DNA of 64,000 nucleotides from Isoetes taiwanensis (taxonomy: Eukaryota > Streptophyta > Lycopodiopsida > Isoetales > Isoetaceae). Shown here one piece after another: positions 32,450 through 44,521 of this stretch. The notes below the pieces were generated by a model. That model made no database searches. It was given only the letters and a program-made list of their open reading frames with translations, and was not told the origin of the DNA. Made by a program: the position numbers and the translations under genes. Each line of letters begins with the position of its first letter. Positions within the stretch are counted from its first letter, which is position 1. Location of the stretch: contig JAJEKV010000038.1 of assembly GCA_021234155.1 (NCBI GenBank), forward strand, positions 12,800,213 to 12,864,212, read 5' to 3'.

Positions 32450-33560
32450 GATGTTGGCTTCTTTGGACACTCATCCTCAATTGCTTTGGCGCCCGGTGCT
32501 TGAGCCCGGCCAACCTACGGGGGGACATCACACGGCGGTGGAAGCGATTACTACGCGGCGACTCTATGACCCGCCCGGGGCAGCGTGCGCCCTTACGAGG
32601 ATGGCCCCATTGAGTTTACCATTGGATGCCCAGGATGTTGAGGAGGCACACAGCGGCTAGCTAATGGGAAGGCGGTGACCTCGATGAGGTATGCGGTAGA
32701 GTTACTCAAATTAGGCGGTAAACGTGGCAGGTCCTCACTACCACGATTTCATGACATTGCCGGGGAGGGTTTCCAGACAATGGACCAGCGGTTGTTCCCA
32801 TTCTGGCGGGCGACCCACCTTTGTCGACCAATTCTGGGGCGATCATAGTCGATTCGGTATTTGCCAAGCATTCTCGGCGGCGGTTGACCGGGCGGAGGCG
32901 TGGATATGCGAGCGCCCTACCTGGCGAGCTTCGACCCGCCAGCGATTGGGACCATATCTTTACGCCACGGGCATTGAGAGCGTGGGAATTTTAATGCCGG
33001 CCGACTTGTATTCTTTGTGGACTTCGCAGTTTTGATACGTCCGGGGAAAGCCAGGTGGGATCAAGCTGCGTCAGCGGGGCTCCCGGCGCGTGCAAGGTAA
33101 TGCCATACACGGGTTGCCATGAGAGTTGTTTTGGCCGGATGCAAATCGGCCGACCAAGCATTTACCCGGTAGTATCGGGTCCCACAGGTTGCCCCCTCTC
33201 GCCGACACTTTTTGGCCTCTACATTGATCGGGTTAAGAGCCCGCTTACTCGAGCATGGGATAAGTATACATCTTTTTGCACGAGGTCATCCACGCCCGGC
33301 TCATCTATCATGTTGGCTGCCCACACCCCCAAGATATGCGCCTCCACCGGATGCCCTTAGGACACCATTTTGTCCTGGCCCGTATTACATGCTGGCGTCA
33401 ATCCGCCCAAGACCGAGGTGGTGGTTCTCATATCCTCTTCACGCCACCCATGCCTCACACACTCACATGTCCGGGGGCGACACGTGGGCGTCTGCGCCCA
33501 CCTGAGGAGTACACTACTAGGGGTGGAGTTCCTTCCTTCATTTTCTAAAGTGTCAATATA
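32450..33560 (+). pseudogene. LINE-C ORF2: linker and reverse transcriptase
   Basis: After a linker, the frames give FAVLIRPGKARWDQ in place of the usual motif A context, and CPLSPTLFGLYIDRV, the RQGCPLSPxLF palm motif. They end with PPKTEVVV, the motif D region. The expected YADD/HADD box between them is replaced by a reading such as YHVGCPHPQDM, so the catalytic aspartates are gone. Motif A is badly degraded. Confidence 0.8.
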
Positions 33561-33745
33561 AATATGTTCACTTTAAACTTTTGTACGTGCTTATTTCTCA
33601 TTCATTAAATTTTCATACAATTTTTTTTTTTATTGTATGTGTGTACTAAATCTGTTTTGGTATGTTATGGGATGATGTTTTAAGCTAAGTTGTATATACA
33701 TTCCTTGTGGTGTTTTAGAGTTTAGTTTTTCCAATAAAAACAAGT
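33525..33745. repeat. LINE-C tail repeat, copy A
   Basis: TTCCTTCCTTCATTTTCTAA...TCTCATTCATTAAATTTTCA followed by a T-run and CCAATAAAAACAAG. The same tail occurs at 34124 and 35018. Confidence 0.85.
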
Positions 33746-34092
33746 TCCCATAACACGAAACTCAAATGTGGGAATTGAGGGGTTTGAAGTGGCCGTCTTT
33801 CAGCGACCTGAATGACTTGGAGCAGTGCAAAGCGTAGTTTTGGCACGAGGCACTTGGGGTGCCTTCAAAGTCCCCTATCGGGTCTAGCTGCCGGGGAAAC
33901 TGGATTCTGCCGCCAAGTAGGCAATATCTTTGACCACATCGGCTCATTTCAGAAAGTGGTTACTATGGGTGATGCTGCGGCCCCCGCACTGGGCTTACAC
34001 CGTGGCCATGAGTCCGGCTTGACTTAGGGCCCTGTTGGAGGGGTAAGAGAGATCGATGGAACGCGCCGAGATATGCGCATTCTCGGGGACCG
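33746..34092 (+). mobile_element. Second, 5'-truncated LINE-C-like piece
   Basis: A GC-rich stretch with coding-like frames (for example WGAFKVPYR and KLDSAAK) lies between two copies of the LINE tail. This suggests the end of a second LINE copy, either inserted next to the first or duplicated with it. Confidence 0.5.
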
Positions 34093-34900
34093 ACCATTGG
34101 TCTCCGTGTCACTCCATAAAGTAACTTCCTTCCTTCCCTTCCTTCATTTTTCATGATGTCAATATAAATATGTTCACTTTAAAAACTTTTGTACATGGCA
34201 TAATGCTTATTTCTCATTCATTAAATTTGGATAATAATTTTTTTTATTATTATTTTTTTTAAATTTTGTTTGTGTGTTATGGCGTGTTTTTAATGAGCAC
34301 ATGTCATTCATGGTGTTTTTTGAATTTGAATTTTTTTTCCCAATAAAAAAAACAAGATCTCCATAACACGAAACATGAAACTTGTATTAGGCCATCCATA
34401 TTTCACAAGATATTCATTTAACTCAAATCTTTTCCATGAATGTATATGTTCAAATATGAACCCCAAGATGTCACAAACATAGATAATGGAAACACGAATC
34501 TGCACTCTTGAGAGAGAAATCAAGTACACAACTTACACATACACTTTTACTCTTATCCTACACATTTGGGCCTTTCTAGATATCCAACCGTTCTCAAAGA
34601 TGTAGACAAAAACTTGAAAATTACTAAGAGAATCAAACCGTAAAGAAAAGCTACTACTTTCATTTCTACGATTTTTTTCTTTTTTTTAGGATTTAATCTA
34701 TCATTGATGTTGCAGGATTTGAATGACCTTGATTATAACTACATGAGTTCACAAAGGTACGCCCTTAATAAGCGCACTCAAGGCAACTTGGCACATAACG
34801 GGGTGGTAGACAATGATCTTTTGTAGATAAAAATATTGGGATGTATTCTATTTTGAACCATTCAATATTATTAGTACAAACAATTGCTATAATTTGTCAT
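34093..34900. repeat. ~0.85-kb tandem duplication, unit 1
   Basis: Starts ATTGGTCTCCGTG, passes through the LINE tail, then a long AT-rich stretch with GAACCCCAAGATGTCACAAA and TACACTTTTACTCTTATCCT, and ends at CAAACAATTGCTATAATTTG. Unit 2 repeats all of it in order. Confidence 0.9.
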
Positions 34901-34993
34901 TGCTGATTATACCCACGGTTTTCCCTCGAAAACCGCCGGTGGGTTTTTAATCCGGCAAGAATCCGCTTGTTGCGTTTTGTGGATCCCATAGGC

Positions 34994-35822
34994 CGATTGG
35001 TCTCCGTGGATCGATAAAAAGTAACTTCCTTCTTCCTTCCTTCATTTTCTTTAAACTTTTGTACATGGCATAATGCTTATTTCTCATTCATTAAATTTTC
35101 ATACAATTTTTTTTTATTATTATTATTTTTTTAAATCTTTGTTTTGGTGTGTTATGGGACGTGTTTTTTTAATGGTTAATATGTCATTCATGGTGTTTTT
35201 TGAATTTGAATTTTTTTTCCAATAAAAAAAACAAGATCTCCCATAACACGAAACATGAAACTTGTATTAGGCCATCCATATTTCACAAGATATTCTATTT
35301 AACTCAAAGTTTTTCCATGAATGTATATGTTCAAATATGAACCCCAAGATGTCACAACATAGACAATGGAAACACGAATCTGCACTCTTGAGAGAAATCA
35401 AGTACACAACTTACACATACACTTTTACTCTTATCCTACACATTTGGGCCTTACTAGGATATCCACCGTTCTCAAAGATGTAGACAAAAACTATGAAAAT
35501 TGTACTAAGAGAATCAAAATGTAAATAAGAAAAGCTACTACTTTCTTCTTCTACTAGGAATTTTTTTTCTTTCTTTTAGGATTTAATCTATTTCATTGAT
35601 GTTGCATTTGGATTTGAATGAGTTGCCTTGATTATAACTACATGAGTTAAGGTACACAAAGGTACGCACTCCTAATAAGCGCACTCTAGGCAACTTGAGC
35701 TACATAACTTTGTAGTTAGGTAGACAATGATCTTCGTAGAAGTTACAAAATCTATTAAATTCTATTCTTTTTTTTGTGTAACCATTCAATGTTATGTGTT
35801 GTACAAACAATTGCTATAATTT
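34994..35822. repeat. ~0.85-kb tandem duplication, unit 2
   Basis: Copy of 34093-34900 with many small indels. It is separated from unit 1 by ~90 bp that include CCCTCGAAAACC...GGGTTTTTAATCC, a word also found near 46625. Confidence 0.9.
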
Positions 35823-35829
35823 GTATATA

Positions 35830-36660
35830 GTTCTTCCAATTGAAATAATGAGGTGAAGCAAGGTTGCTTTATGGTGTAGAATAAAATTATTTATAGCCTA
35901 GTTTAGTTTCTTTTGCCATATTCATTAGTTGGGCAAGCAATTTGTTGAACATGTATTTGAAGCTCATTGTTTAGGAAGAATAAGTAATATATATATATTC
36001 ACCCAGTTTCAATGCTTTACATCTTCTCTTGGATTTTATTCTTTCAAATTTAGGATCATATAATTGGAATATTTGATGAATATTATACTACTACCTCAAA
36101 GAACCTATTACTCACAACTTAATAGCTTTAGTAAGTGATGGTCATATCAAATTTATTGTCCATTCTCAAGAATGTGCGGAAGGTTGCATGTCATATTTTA
36201 CATGTCTAGGTATATAAACAACTATTCAATTCAATTCTATTCCATTCTATTATAACAAGTGCAATGATACAATTTGAAAACCTGGAGCCAACCACATGTT
36301 TTGCGCATTGAGAAGAGGACATTCTGTCACATTTTACAATACAGACGTCGAGAAAAAGGAAGGTACATGGAGAAAAAAAGATAAAGGAAGAGCACAAGAG
36401 AAAGAATGGAAAACACCATGACAAGCGAGGCCGACAAGGACTGTCTGAATGGCGAAGCCTAGGCTGTTGGCCCCCAAGATGGCATGCCAACCTTCTAAAT
36501 TAATCACAAATTATGATCAAATCAAATTGATTAGAGACGATAATAGAAACAACCCAGTAAAACATGGGTGTTTGGCTAACAAATTGGCCAAACTAGACCA
36601 TACATATTGGAGGGGTATATCAATGAAAGACTATGTGGTCCAAGGGAACCTATGAGCTGG
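35830..36660. other. No gene recognised; upstream flank of glycine-rich gene
   Basis: AT-rich with a short (AT)n near 35990. It may hold distal promoter elements of the gene at 36760, but none is recognisable. Confidence 0.4.
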
Positions 36661-36667
36661 TCGATAC

Positions 36668-36676
36668 TATATAAAT
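36668..36676 (+). promoter_or_regulatory. TATA box of the glycine-rich protein gene
   Basis: TATATAAAT lies 84-92 bases before the ATG at 36760. A start site about 30 bp downstream (near 36700) would give a leader of about 60 nt, normal for a plant gene. Confidence 0.7.
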
Positions 36677-36759
36677 CCTTTCTCATAGACCCAATGCAGC
36701 ATTGCAAATGATTCTGGCACATAACTAAAGGCCTAGTTTTCTTTCATAAGCTTCTCGAG

Positions 36760-37679
36760 ATGGAGAAACTAGCTCTTTTTCTAGCAATCATGCTCTTTCA
36801 GTGTATTCATTTTGCTCTAGCTCGAGAGAAGTTTCTTCTTGAGCAAAACACAAATAGTGATTCTTATAGTCACTATCCTAGCTCAGGCACTAGTTATGGT
36901 GCTAGTTCTACCTCTGGTAATGGTGCAGCTATCGAGAGTAATAGTGGCAACGGTCCTCGCTATGGTTACGGCAGCGGCTCTGACTCTAGTGGGTCAAGTT
37001 TTGGTTATGGCTATGGAGGTGGGAAAGGCAAATCCAATGTGGAGATCACAACCCAAGAGCAAGCTGCAACAGTTCACCCCAATGGTCTCTTAGATGGCAT
37101 TGGTATAGGGATTGGTGCTGGTGTTGGTATTGGCATTGGCCTTGGTGGTGGCGCATCTGGCTCTGGCACCAGAACTAGCTCTAGCAATGGTTCCGCTCCG
37201 CTCGCTCAACTTCGCAATGGTTCAACCGGCAATGGCTTGGCTCGCAATGGTGGTAGTAGTAGTGGAAGTGGAAATGGAAATGGTAGCGGCAGTGGCTACG
37301 ACTCTGGATTTGGAAGTGGAAATGGTTATGGCTCTGGCTCCGGTGTTGGAGCCTATGGCAAATGGCTCTCGTGCCCGGAATATGAACATGGCAACCGCTC
37401 GCATGGATCCGGATAATGGTTTAATGGCTCGCTTGGGAAGGGCTCGCGGGGGAAATGGTAATGGTAATGGTAATGGTAATGGTAATGGTAATGGTGGTAT
37501 GGTGGGGTAATGGTTGGATATGGCTATGGTAATGGTTGGGCCGGTGTGGAATGGACAATGGTTCACGGTTCCGGAGTGGTTGTGGGCAAGGGTCTGGCTC
37601 TGGTTCTGGTTATGGCATTGGTCTAGGAAATGGTAGTGGATCTGGGTCTGGATATAGTGGTGGCCATGGACGTAAGTGA
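36760..37679 (+). CDS. Secreted glycine-rich protein, frame disrupted
   Basis: The ATG opens 218 codons to a TAA near 37416. Residues 1-21 (MEKLALFLAIMLFQCIHFAL) form a typical signal peptide, with cleavage likely after Ala-Leu-Ala. A Ser/Tyr-rich part, blocks of GYGSGSDSSG and GIGIGIGAGVGIGIGLGGG, and Gly/Ser/Asn repeats follow. A segment NVEITTQEQAATVHPNGLLD in the middle breaks the repeats. Such proteins sit in the cell wall. After about 37360 the Gly-rich coding moves to other frames: a (GGTAAT)n run at 37456-37494 encodes Gly-Asn, and a final stretch GSGSGSGYGIGLGNGSG ends SGGHGRK-stop at 37679. The original gene probably ran to 37679 and has indels near 37360-37560, unless these are sequence errors. 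Confidence 0.75.
37456..37494 (+). repeat. (GGTAAT)n microsatellite in the glycine-rich gene
   Basis: About six and a half GGTAAT units encode alternating Gly-Asn in the frame used there. A slippage-prone tract of this kind could explain the nearby frame changes. Confidence 0.9.
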
Positions 37680-37689
37680 GCACCTTAAT

Positions 37690-40020
37690 TTCTAGATCAT
37701 GAAGGTGGTACGATAATCAGTTAATGATCTTATCTTGTAACTAACTATATGTAAATAAAATGGTCTAGAAGCTTTTTGTACTGGAAAAATTGTTGATGCC
37801 TATTATTAAACCAAGTTTGAATTATAGTAGCGTAGATGTAATATTGAATTCCCCACATGTAGCATGTAAAACTAATCTTGAATTGTGGCTGAAAAATATG
37901 TTAAAGACTAATTTAGAAAGATACCAAGCTTGCAATGATGGATCTTATTCCCCATTGGAAGATGCATTGCTTGTATCTCCTACTTGAAATCTATAGGTTT
38001 GTGCCTCAAGATATCAATGTATTAAAGAAGAACAAGTTGTGATACATATACTACCAATCATAGATTAAAAATCTTTTACAAATCCTACCATGCACGTTTC
38101 AACAACCTACAAAATAACCTATTTGATAATTGAGTTGAATTGAATTGTTCTTTGTCGTCCACAAAAACCAAAGAGGTACAAAAAGAGCATAATAAATGCA
38201 CTACTATTGCAGACTTAAAATAACCCTATCCCTTAAGGTTCATGAATGATTTTTTCAGTTTATTTTTTAGTGGATAAAATCGCTACAAAGCAAAAAAGGC
38301 TTTTTTTCTTGCATGTGGACCTCGATTTGCAAGGTTGTTTTTGGCATGCGAATGCGGCATGCTTTTTTGGTCGGACATTTGGACATGCACGTGCAACATG
38401 TTTTTTGGCATCCATCATACTTTTTATGGCCGGACATTTAGGCATCATCCTGAATAACACAGCTCGGCATCTGCCATATCTCATCATTTGTTTGTGTTTG
38501 GGAGAGATAACCGAGGATCTTTAGATAAGCTTAAATTTTAGCTTTTAGTTTTCTAGATCTTCACTTTATGTTTGTGATGTTTATAATAAGTGGACAGAAA
38601 TAATGATAAGAAAGCTTTTTGGATTCTGGCTAAAACCCCCAAAGAAGTCAATGTCCCAAAAAAAAAAACAACAATCAATGCTAAAAGCACACATATATAA
38701 GGTGGAAGATGACTCTGACTAGGAACGTATTGTTTTGAAGTTTCTATTAAAAATAGAAATATAGGTGAAGTCACATGGAAGTCATTTGAAAATAAGAGAA
38801 GATAAAGCAACTAATTATGCCATTGAAATCAAGGCATTTTTCACAAATGGTTCATTAATTTATCAGAGCAAAATAATTTATTTATGAACACTCTGCTACT
38901 TCATCCAACATGGAAGTGGTATCCATTTTGGTTCTATCAAGAATAAGCCTTTGCAGGATCCTGATTTTATTGCCAATGACTTTATTGCACTAAATGGACT
39001 CTTCTGCATGTTATAAATTTTGTTGTTTGGCTTGGTTTTGTGTTCTAATTCAAATAGTGGCTTTAAAGCGTAGTTATGGAACTCTAGGGCTCGTGACTCA
39101 TTTTTTGTTTCGTTTTTCAGTCTGGAATCTAGCTAGTCATCTTTGCAGTTCAATTCATTTCATACACTCTCTTACAACATTTAAACGCTCAGTCCTTAAA
39201 GACAGTTATCGGGATTAAGAATTTAGAGCTTTTAGACATTGCACATTGATAGAATTGCACTCTAAATGTGACAAACAATTATTGAGATGTAGAATTTAGA
39301 GCTTTCAGACAGTTACACATTTTACACATTGAGTGTTGCAGATGTTTCGATTCCAAGTGTCATTGCAATCTATGAGAATATAATACATTATTACTTCTTT
39401 ATTGTGTATTTTACTATTTGTTGGAGAAAATGCATCTTCTACAAATGTAAAACTTATTTCAAACCTTAGATATTGCATTGTAAAGAGAAGTAAAGATTTT
39501 ATATTTATACACAAGATATGATTGTTATACATCTCTTGTTTCTATTTTATGAATTTTTTATAATGTCTCTAAGATCCTGTAGGGGCCAAAAATTTTTAAG
39601 TTAACACAAACCATTACATCCAACACTTCTAAATTCAATTTCCCTTCAAACCCCATTCATTTTTTAAAAATTTGGGAGGGGGGGGGGTTAATGGCATAAG
39701 GCAAGAAAGCTTCTTTTGTGCTCCCAAAAATCACATGTATAAAAATAACAATATTAAGTACATTGCCTCAAACTTTATAGTAGTTCGCACGCACCACAAA
39801 ATAGGATCGCCATCTATGGTCTAAATCGAGGAATAACTTATGCCCATCCAACAACCCTCGATGCCCAAAGTCACCCCCCATGTGAATATGCACCCAAACT
39901 CGCGAATTGTGATTCCCCTATTCTCACCAATAAACTATTCCGACCACTCACCGCACCGATCGCGAACCTTATTCCCCTTTTTCATCCTCGGTTTTTAGGC
40001 GCGCCTCGATGAGTTGATCG
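37690..40020. other. No gene recognised
   Basis: Short frames only. A G-run lies near 39677. No domain or repeat boundary is visible. Confidence 0.4.
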
Positions 40021-40029
40021 CCTAAAACC

Positions 40030-41100
40030 TTGGCGAATGAACAATGGGACGTGAGGTTTCAGGGAGGGTTATATTTTTACATTGAGAGTTACGGTGAAGG
40101 AGAAAAAGGAGCTGGTAATAAGACATTGCACTGCTGTTTTATTCATTTTGCAAAAGCATTCGATGCCACGAAATATATTGAGGTCGAGCTTCCTAGAATG
40201 GAGTATCTACTGGACTTTGTCGGGGCGTTGCTCATCTATATGACAAATAGATACATTTTTTAATGTCCACGAGAAGCTAAAGCTTATAAGACATAACACA
40301 CCCAAATGGGTTCTGCCACCATTATACATGGCTAAAGTGGGTCCTTCCCCTACTAACTTTACAATGATCATGACCACTTTCACAATGAGATGTTGAACCC
40401 GTGACCTTGGGCTAGTTAGACTCTGATGCCCAGTGAATGGTTCTGAAAAGATTGTGAGTAATATTGGGGTCAAGCAGAGATGTCCACTCTCTCCCACCTT
40501 ATTTAGTTTGTTCATTGATGAACTAGAAGAGTAGTTTTTACAAGAGGGACATGATGATGCAAAATTGGGGCAGTTTGTGATAAAATTATTTATTTATGCT
40601 GCTAATACTTGAACATACTAGATGCATTTTCCAGAGATGCAGATATAGATGTTAACAAGAGCAAAACCAAGCTGATGGTTAGGGGGTCCAGAATGAGGAT
40701 TACGGTGAAGTTCTAGAACAGATCAAGCAGTATAAATACTTGGGCATTGAGTTTACCAATAACTACAAATGGAATGAAGGGGTGAGCAAAAGTGTGATTA
40801 AAGGCTTGCGAGCTTTATATTATGCTTTAAGTTTTTGGAAGAATAAGTATATATGGAGATGGTCTTTGAGGAGAATGTTTAGGGTGCTTGTGCAACTTTC
40901 ATCTTTTTATGGATGTCCAACTTGGGGCTCTAGTCTATACCAAGCTAAATGGATGGAAGTTGAGAAAGTTCATAAGTAGTTCTTACTGGAAGAACTAGGG
41001 ATAAAAACCCAAACGCCCTATGAAATGCTATTGGCAGAAACGGAGATGTTCCCAATGACAGTTGAAGCATTATATTCTACTATTGAATATCTAGCATAAT
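40030..41100 (+). mobile_element. LINE-D: reverse transcriptase fragment, interrupted
   Basis: From 40030 the frame leads to LHCCFIHFAKAFDATKYIEV, the motif A block of the same LINE group as LINE-B/C, but with His where the catalytic Asp should be. From about 40262 to 40440 an unrelated stretch intervenes. At 40453 the sequence resumes with SNIGVKQRCPLSPTLFSLFI (motif B), then YLGIEFTNNYKWNEGVSKSV in another frame, FYGCPTWGSSLYQAKWMEVE and ELGIKTQTPYEMLLAETEMF (the thumb and next block). These match the block order in LINE-B. The copy is dead. Confidence 0.85.
40262..40440. other. Insertion splitting LINE-D
   Basis: This ~180-bp stretch separates reverse transcriptase motifs A and B and is non-coding in all frames. 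Read on the minus strand it contains GGTCACGGGTTCAA, which weakly resembles a tRNA B box. It could be a small SINE-like or LTR-like insertion. No target duplication was identified. Confidence 0.35.
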
Positions 41101-41104
41101 AACA

Positions 41105-42955
41105 GGGGTTCACACATTATAATTATATGCATTTTTTATATGTTTTTTCTATGATTTAGAGGTCATATTGCATCGGGTGTACTAAGGCATACACCTAGAG
41201 TGCACTATATTCCATGTTTTGAATTCCATATTTTCTATGGTTTTCATTCTTTTTCCTACGGTTTAACATAACACCTTTTTGTTTTAAATATTTTGAAGGA
41301 AAACTTACCAAAATACCCTTAATTATTGAGTTATCTCTCAAAAAGCCCTTCTTGTTTTAAAAATTTCCACAATGCTCTCAATTGCTAAGTAATTTCTTAG
41401 AAAGCCTTTTCGCCTTTTAAAACTATAAAAAAGACCTAAATTTTCTTGAATGCTCTGTTCTCTATAGTATATGCAGCATGTTATGAATCGTCTTTAGTTC
41501 TTGCAAATTCAACAAACTCAGACACATACACTGGGAACTAGAACTTGTGGCACAAGTTCACCACCCAATCGGGCTCTGACTTGGGAACACTGCAATTGGA
41601 ATCTATCTAGCTCTACCTAGTCCTGAAAATCTGATAGAGTGATTGCTCTATCTTATCCGGGCATCTGCCTTCTATTTATCAAGATGGATACTTAGATCTG
41701 GCTTATACAGTGTTCTGAGGCATTGTGATGTGAATATTTATCTGATAAATGTTTCAGACCATTTAGTCTCTTAATTTTCGTTCGCACCATTGGAACTTGC
41801 ATGTCGATTTGTCTTCAAAAAGTTTGTGCGCGTTGATCTGGCGTAACTATTAGACTATAAAAGAAGTGATGGGAATGAATAGTTATTATTAGACGACCAC
41901 CTTTTTGGACAAACTACTTTAGCTTTAACTCTAATTTAAATATCTCCTTGCCCATGTGACCGCATTCATGTTTTGTTAGACCGCCTTGCTTGTTACTTTG
42001 CTATTGCCAGGTAAGCCTTGCCATAATACGCCGGGTTCTTAGCATCGAAAGTGACCCGGTTGGCAATTGAACTACCAAAGACCTGGTTATTAGGATACGC
42101 ATCTAGCTCTAGTTTTGGTGAACTAAGAGCTTGACCAATCTGAGTTATTGGTGTAACTCGTATCCTATGTTTATTGGATCTTAGCTTATTTGTCTTTTTA
42201 TTTCATACTTAGATCATTTTGTCATTGCTAATGGTTTATTTTGTGGATTATGTAGCAAACCTGGACGGTTTACAGGTTATGAGATTATGATTTGTTTGTA
42301 GAAGTCTGGTATTCTGTTTAGAAGAGATAAAAGGTATGGTTCATTGTTGTGAACCATAACAATATTCTGCAGATCAATGGCCACGAACAAAAGATGCATA
42401 CAAACCCATAAAGACATATAATAAAGAAGAGTTTGTAAGATTATAATATACTTTGTATTTTGACCAAGGCCATCTCAGAAAATTATCAAAACTCAGGGGT
42501 ACGTGGTAAAATTTGTCATAACATAAGGGTATTTTGTAGTTTTTTTCTAAAATAGCTTTAATTAAAAACAAATATCTGTCAAGGTCAGAAAAAATTGTTT
42601 CAAACAAATTAGCTGCAAACAAAATTTATACATCCATAATACATACCAGCCATTGATTACTGTCAATTTAGTATTACTTTTGTCTAAAGTTATATAGTAG
42701 AATCCTTTATCCACCAAACAATGTTTCCTCCACCATGGAATTCTCAAGAGAGAGTTAAAATCCTCGGCACAATTATTTGAGCAAATTACATATTTACAAA
42801 ACAAAATGCATATTATTAGATCCATTAAAAAATCTTCATATCAACAAAACACGGTCCAAACATTCCAAAAAATAGTTCACAATCTCCATTTCAGATTTTG
42901 AACACAGTTCCATATCAAAACATCTTCCATCTTCCATTGAACATAGTTTGATAGG
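41105..42955. other. No gene recognised
   Basis: AT-rich, short frames. No clear repeats were recognised by eye. Confidence 0.4.
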
Positions 42956-42959
42956 CTGA

Positions 42960-43790
42960 ACAAAATTTGATAGTTTCAATTCATAACAGAACTTCCAGAA
43001 CCCTTGTTGAATGCAGCGTTCATAGCTCCAAATATCAAAGCATGATCAAGATCAAAATTAAAAGTACAATTATCGAAGGTTCCCTGATTAATGATTGCAA
43101 GTGTAACATACTTTCCAAGAGCTTTTGCACTCTCAGGTATAGTTTTTGCTCAGCTCACAATAAAAAGAGTCATCAAACTCATCTTCATCCTTTTCAACTG
43201 TAACCTCTAACTTCTATGCCAAATATTTCTTCACCAACAGACTGCCATTATCATTAGGCTATCAACAAGTTGAATAGTTGGCTGAACATTAGGCTCATCA
43301 GGTCCAGGTCCAAAAATTTCTACAATAGGGCAACCTACTGCATCATTTGCATTCTCTTTACCACATGCATTAGATAGATCAGAAACTCGCAATACAATTG
43401 AAGAAGTTGAAGGAATGTTATTTGATCTTTTACCACGACATTCACGTTTCGCAATTTGCTCTGCATATTGTGTAAGAAACTAAACGAGATTTGTAAACCA
43501 AGAAAACTAATTAAATGAGGAACTAACCAGAAAGAACTTTTATAAAGTATTGATATGAAGGCTGACAGATTATATCCATACAAGCATTAATTTTTTCTTT
43601 CTTAGTACGATCGTACCTGCACAAATAAGTACATAAGAAGAAGTTGCAAATAGAAACTAAGAAAACTACAATTTAATTACTTTTCATAATCTGGAACTAA
43701 TTTATGCCCAGTGACTTTCATCCCAACATCAAAAGGAATATCTTTTGCAGCAATTCGTGAAACCAAAATAAATGAGATTTACATTCGTTT
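42960..43790 (-). pseudogene. Unknown multi-exon gene relic
   Basis: Minus-strand exon-like blocks, in order from 43790: IAAKDIPFDVGMKVTGHKLV ending PDYEK; YDRTKKEKINACMDIICQPS; YAEQIAKRECRGKRSNNIPS with SSIVLRVSDLSNACGKENAN and FGPGPDEPNVQPTIQLVDSL; then, after a frame change near 43240, VEKDEDEFDDSFYCELSKNY, ending at TGA. It is a charged, nuclear-looking protein with an acidic end. Stops and frame changes show decay. The family is not recognised, but a domesticated or transposon-linked gene is possible. Confidence 0.4.
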
Positions 43791-44321
43791 CGCAAAATAG
43801 AAGGTAAACAAAGTTCTAGAACTGCAAAGTTAGTTAGGTAGTTAGTTTGTCCTATTCTATAGTTCCCTATTTAGTTCCTTCCACATCCCATTGATTCCTC
43901 ATCAGCTCTCTTTGTGCATCCTCCTTTCCCTAACATATGTATAATTTTCATCTCTATCTTCTTATTAGCACTGTTCGGGACGTTTTTGTAGTTCGTGTTA
44001 TGGGTCTCAAGCGTGGCAGTGAAGCAAATCTATCCCTAGCCTATCCTTTTTCCGGCTTCTTGCTTTTGGATCTAATCCGTAGTGTTTTTGTTGCCATTGC
44101 TATCTGAGAAAATTTCACAGGTGTTTGCGTGCTATTCTGATCAATCCGCAGATTTCCTTGTTGCTGATGCCATCTGAACAACTCCACAGGGTTGCTAGCT
44201 ATTGATTCAGATCCGCTGAGGGGCAGGCAGTACTTTCTATGCGGTGAGGGGCATTGCTTCTAAAATGTCTGACTTCTTTTGCGGCATAGCAAGGCATTCT
44301 TATCTTTGATGCTTTGTTTTT

Positions 44322-44375
44322 GGTTCCTTTTCTGCATTTTTGGTTCCCTTTCTGCATTTTTGGTTCCCTTTCTTC
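44322..44375. repeat. 21-bp tandem repeat, ~2.5 copies
   Basis: GGTTCCCTTTCTGCATTTTTG is repeated with slight variation. Confidence 0.85.
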
Positions 44376-44521
44376 ATAAACGGCTTGTTATTGCGCAAGA
44401 GAATGAAGCTTGTTGCCATGCATTTGAGAGACCGGAAACAGATAAGTATTATTTTGCATTCTAATGCTTTAGCGTCACATCTTTGTGAGCAAAGGTGACT
44501 TTGATTTTTGTTGCAAGATCA

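Larger units (their letters stand above)
29490..33745 (+). mobile_element. LINE-C: GC-rich non-LTR retrotransposon, decayed
   Basis: A GC-rich island in AT-rich DNA carries, on the plus strand, a low-complexity Arg/Pro/Ala-rich first region, endonuclease motifs (ISVVSWN near 31270, FLMETW near 31350, AHGGVACYY near 31460, SSVVDYVL near 31955, SDHLPLYF at 32053-32076) and a reverse transcriptase motif (GCPLSPTLFGLYID from 33187). An AT-rich tail ends near 33745. Three 180-bp monomers precede it. The frame changes many times, so the copy is inactive. The architecture is an APE-type LINE distinct from LINE-A and LINE-E. Confidence 0.88.

Noticed and set aside
37222-37683. 153-codon minus-strand frame
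   Set aside because: It is the complement of the Gly/Ser/Asn repeats of the glycine-rich gene and reads as a simple Pro/Leu repeat.
40262-40440. Possible tRNA gene or SINE inside LINE-D
   Set aside because: Only a weak B-box-like word was seen, with no A box at the right distance and no tRNA fold.
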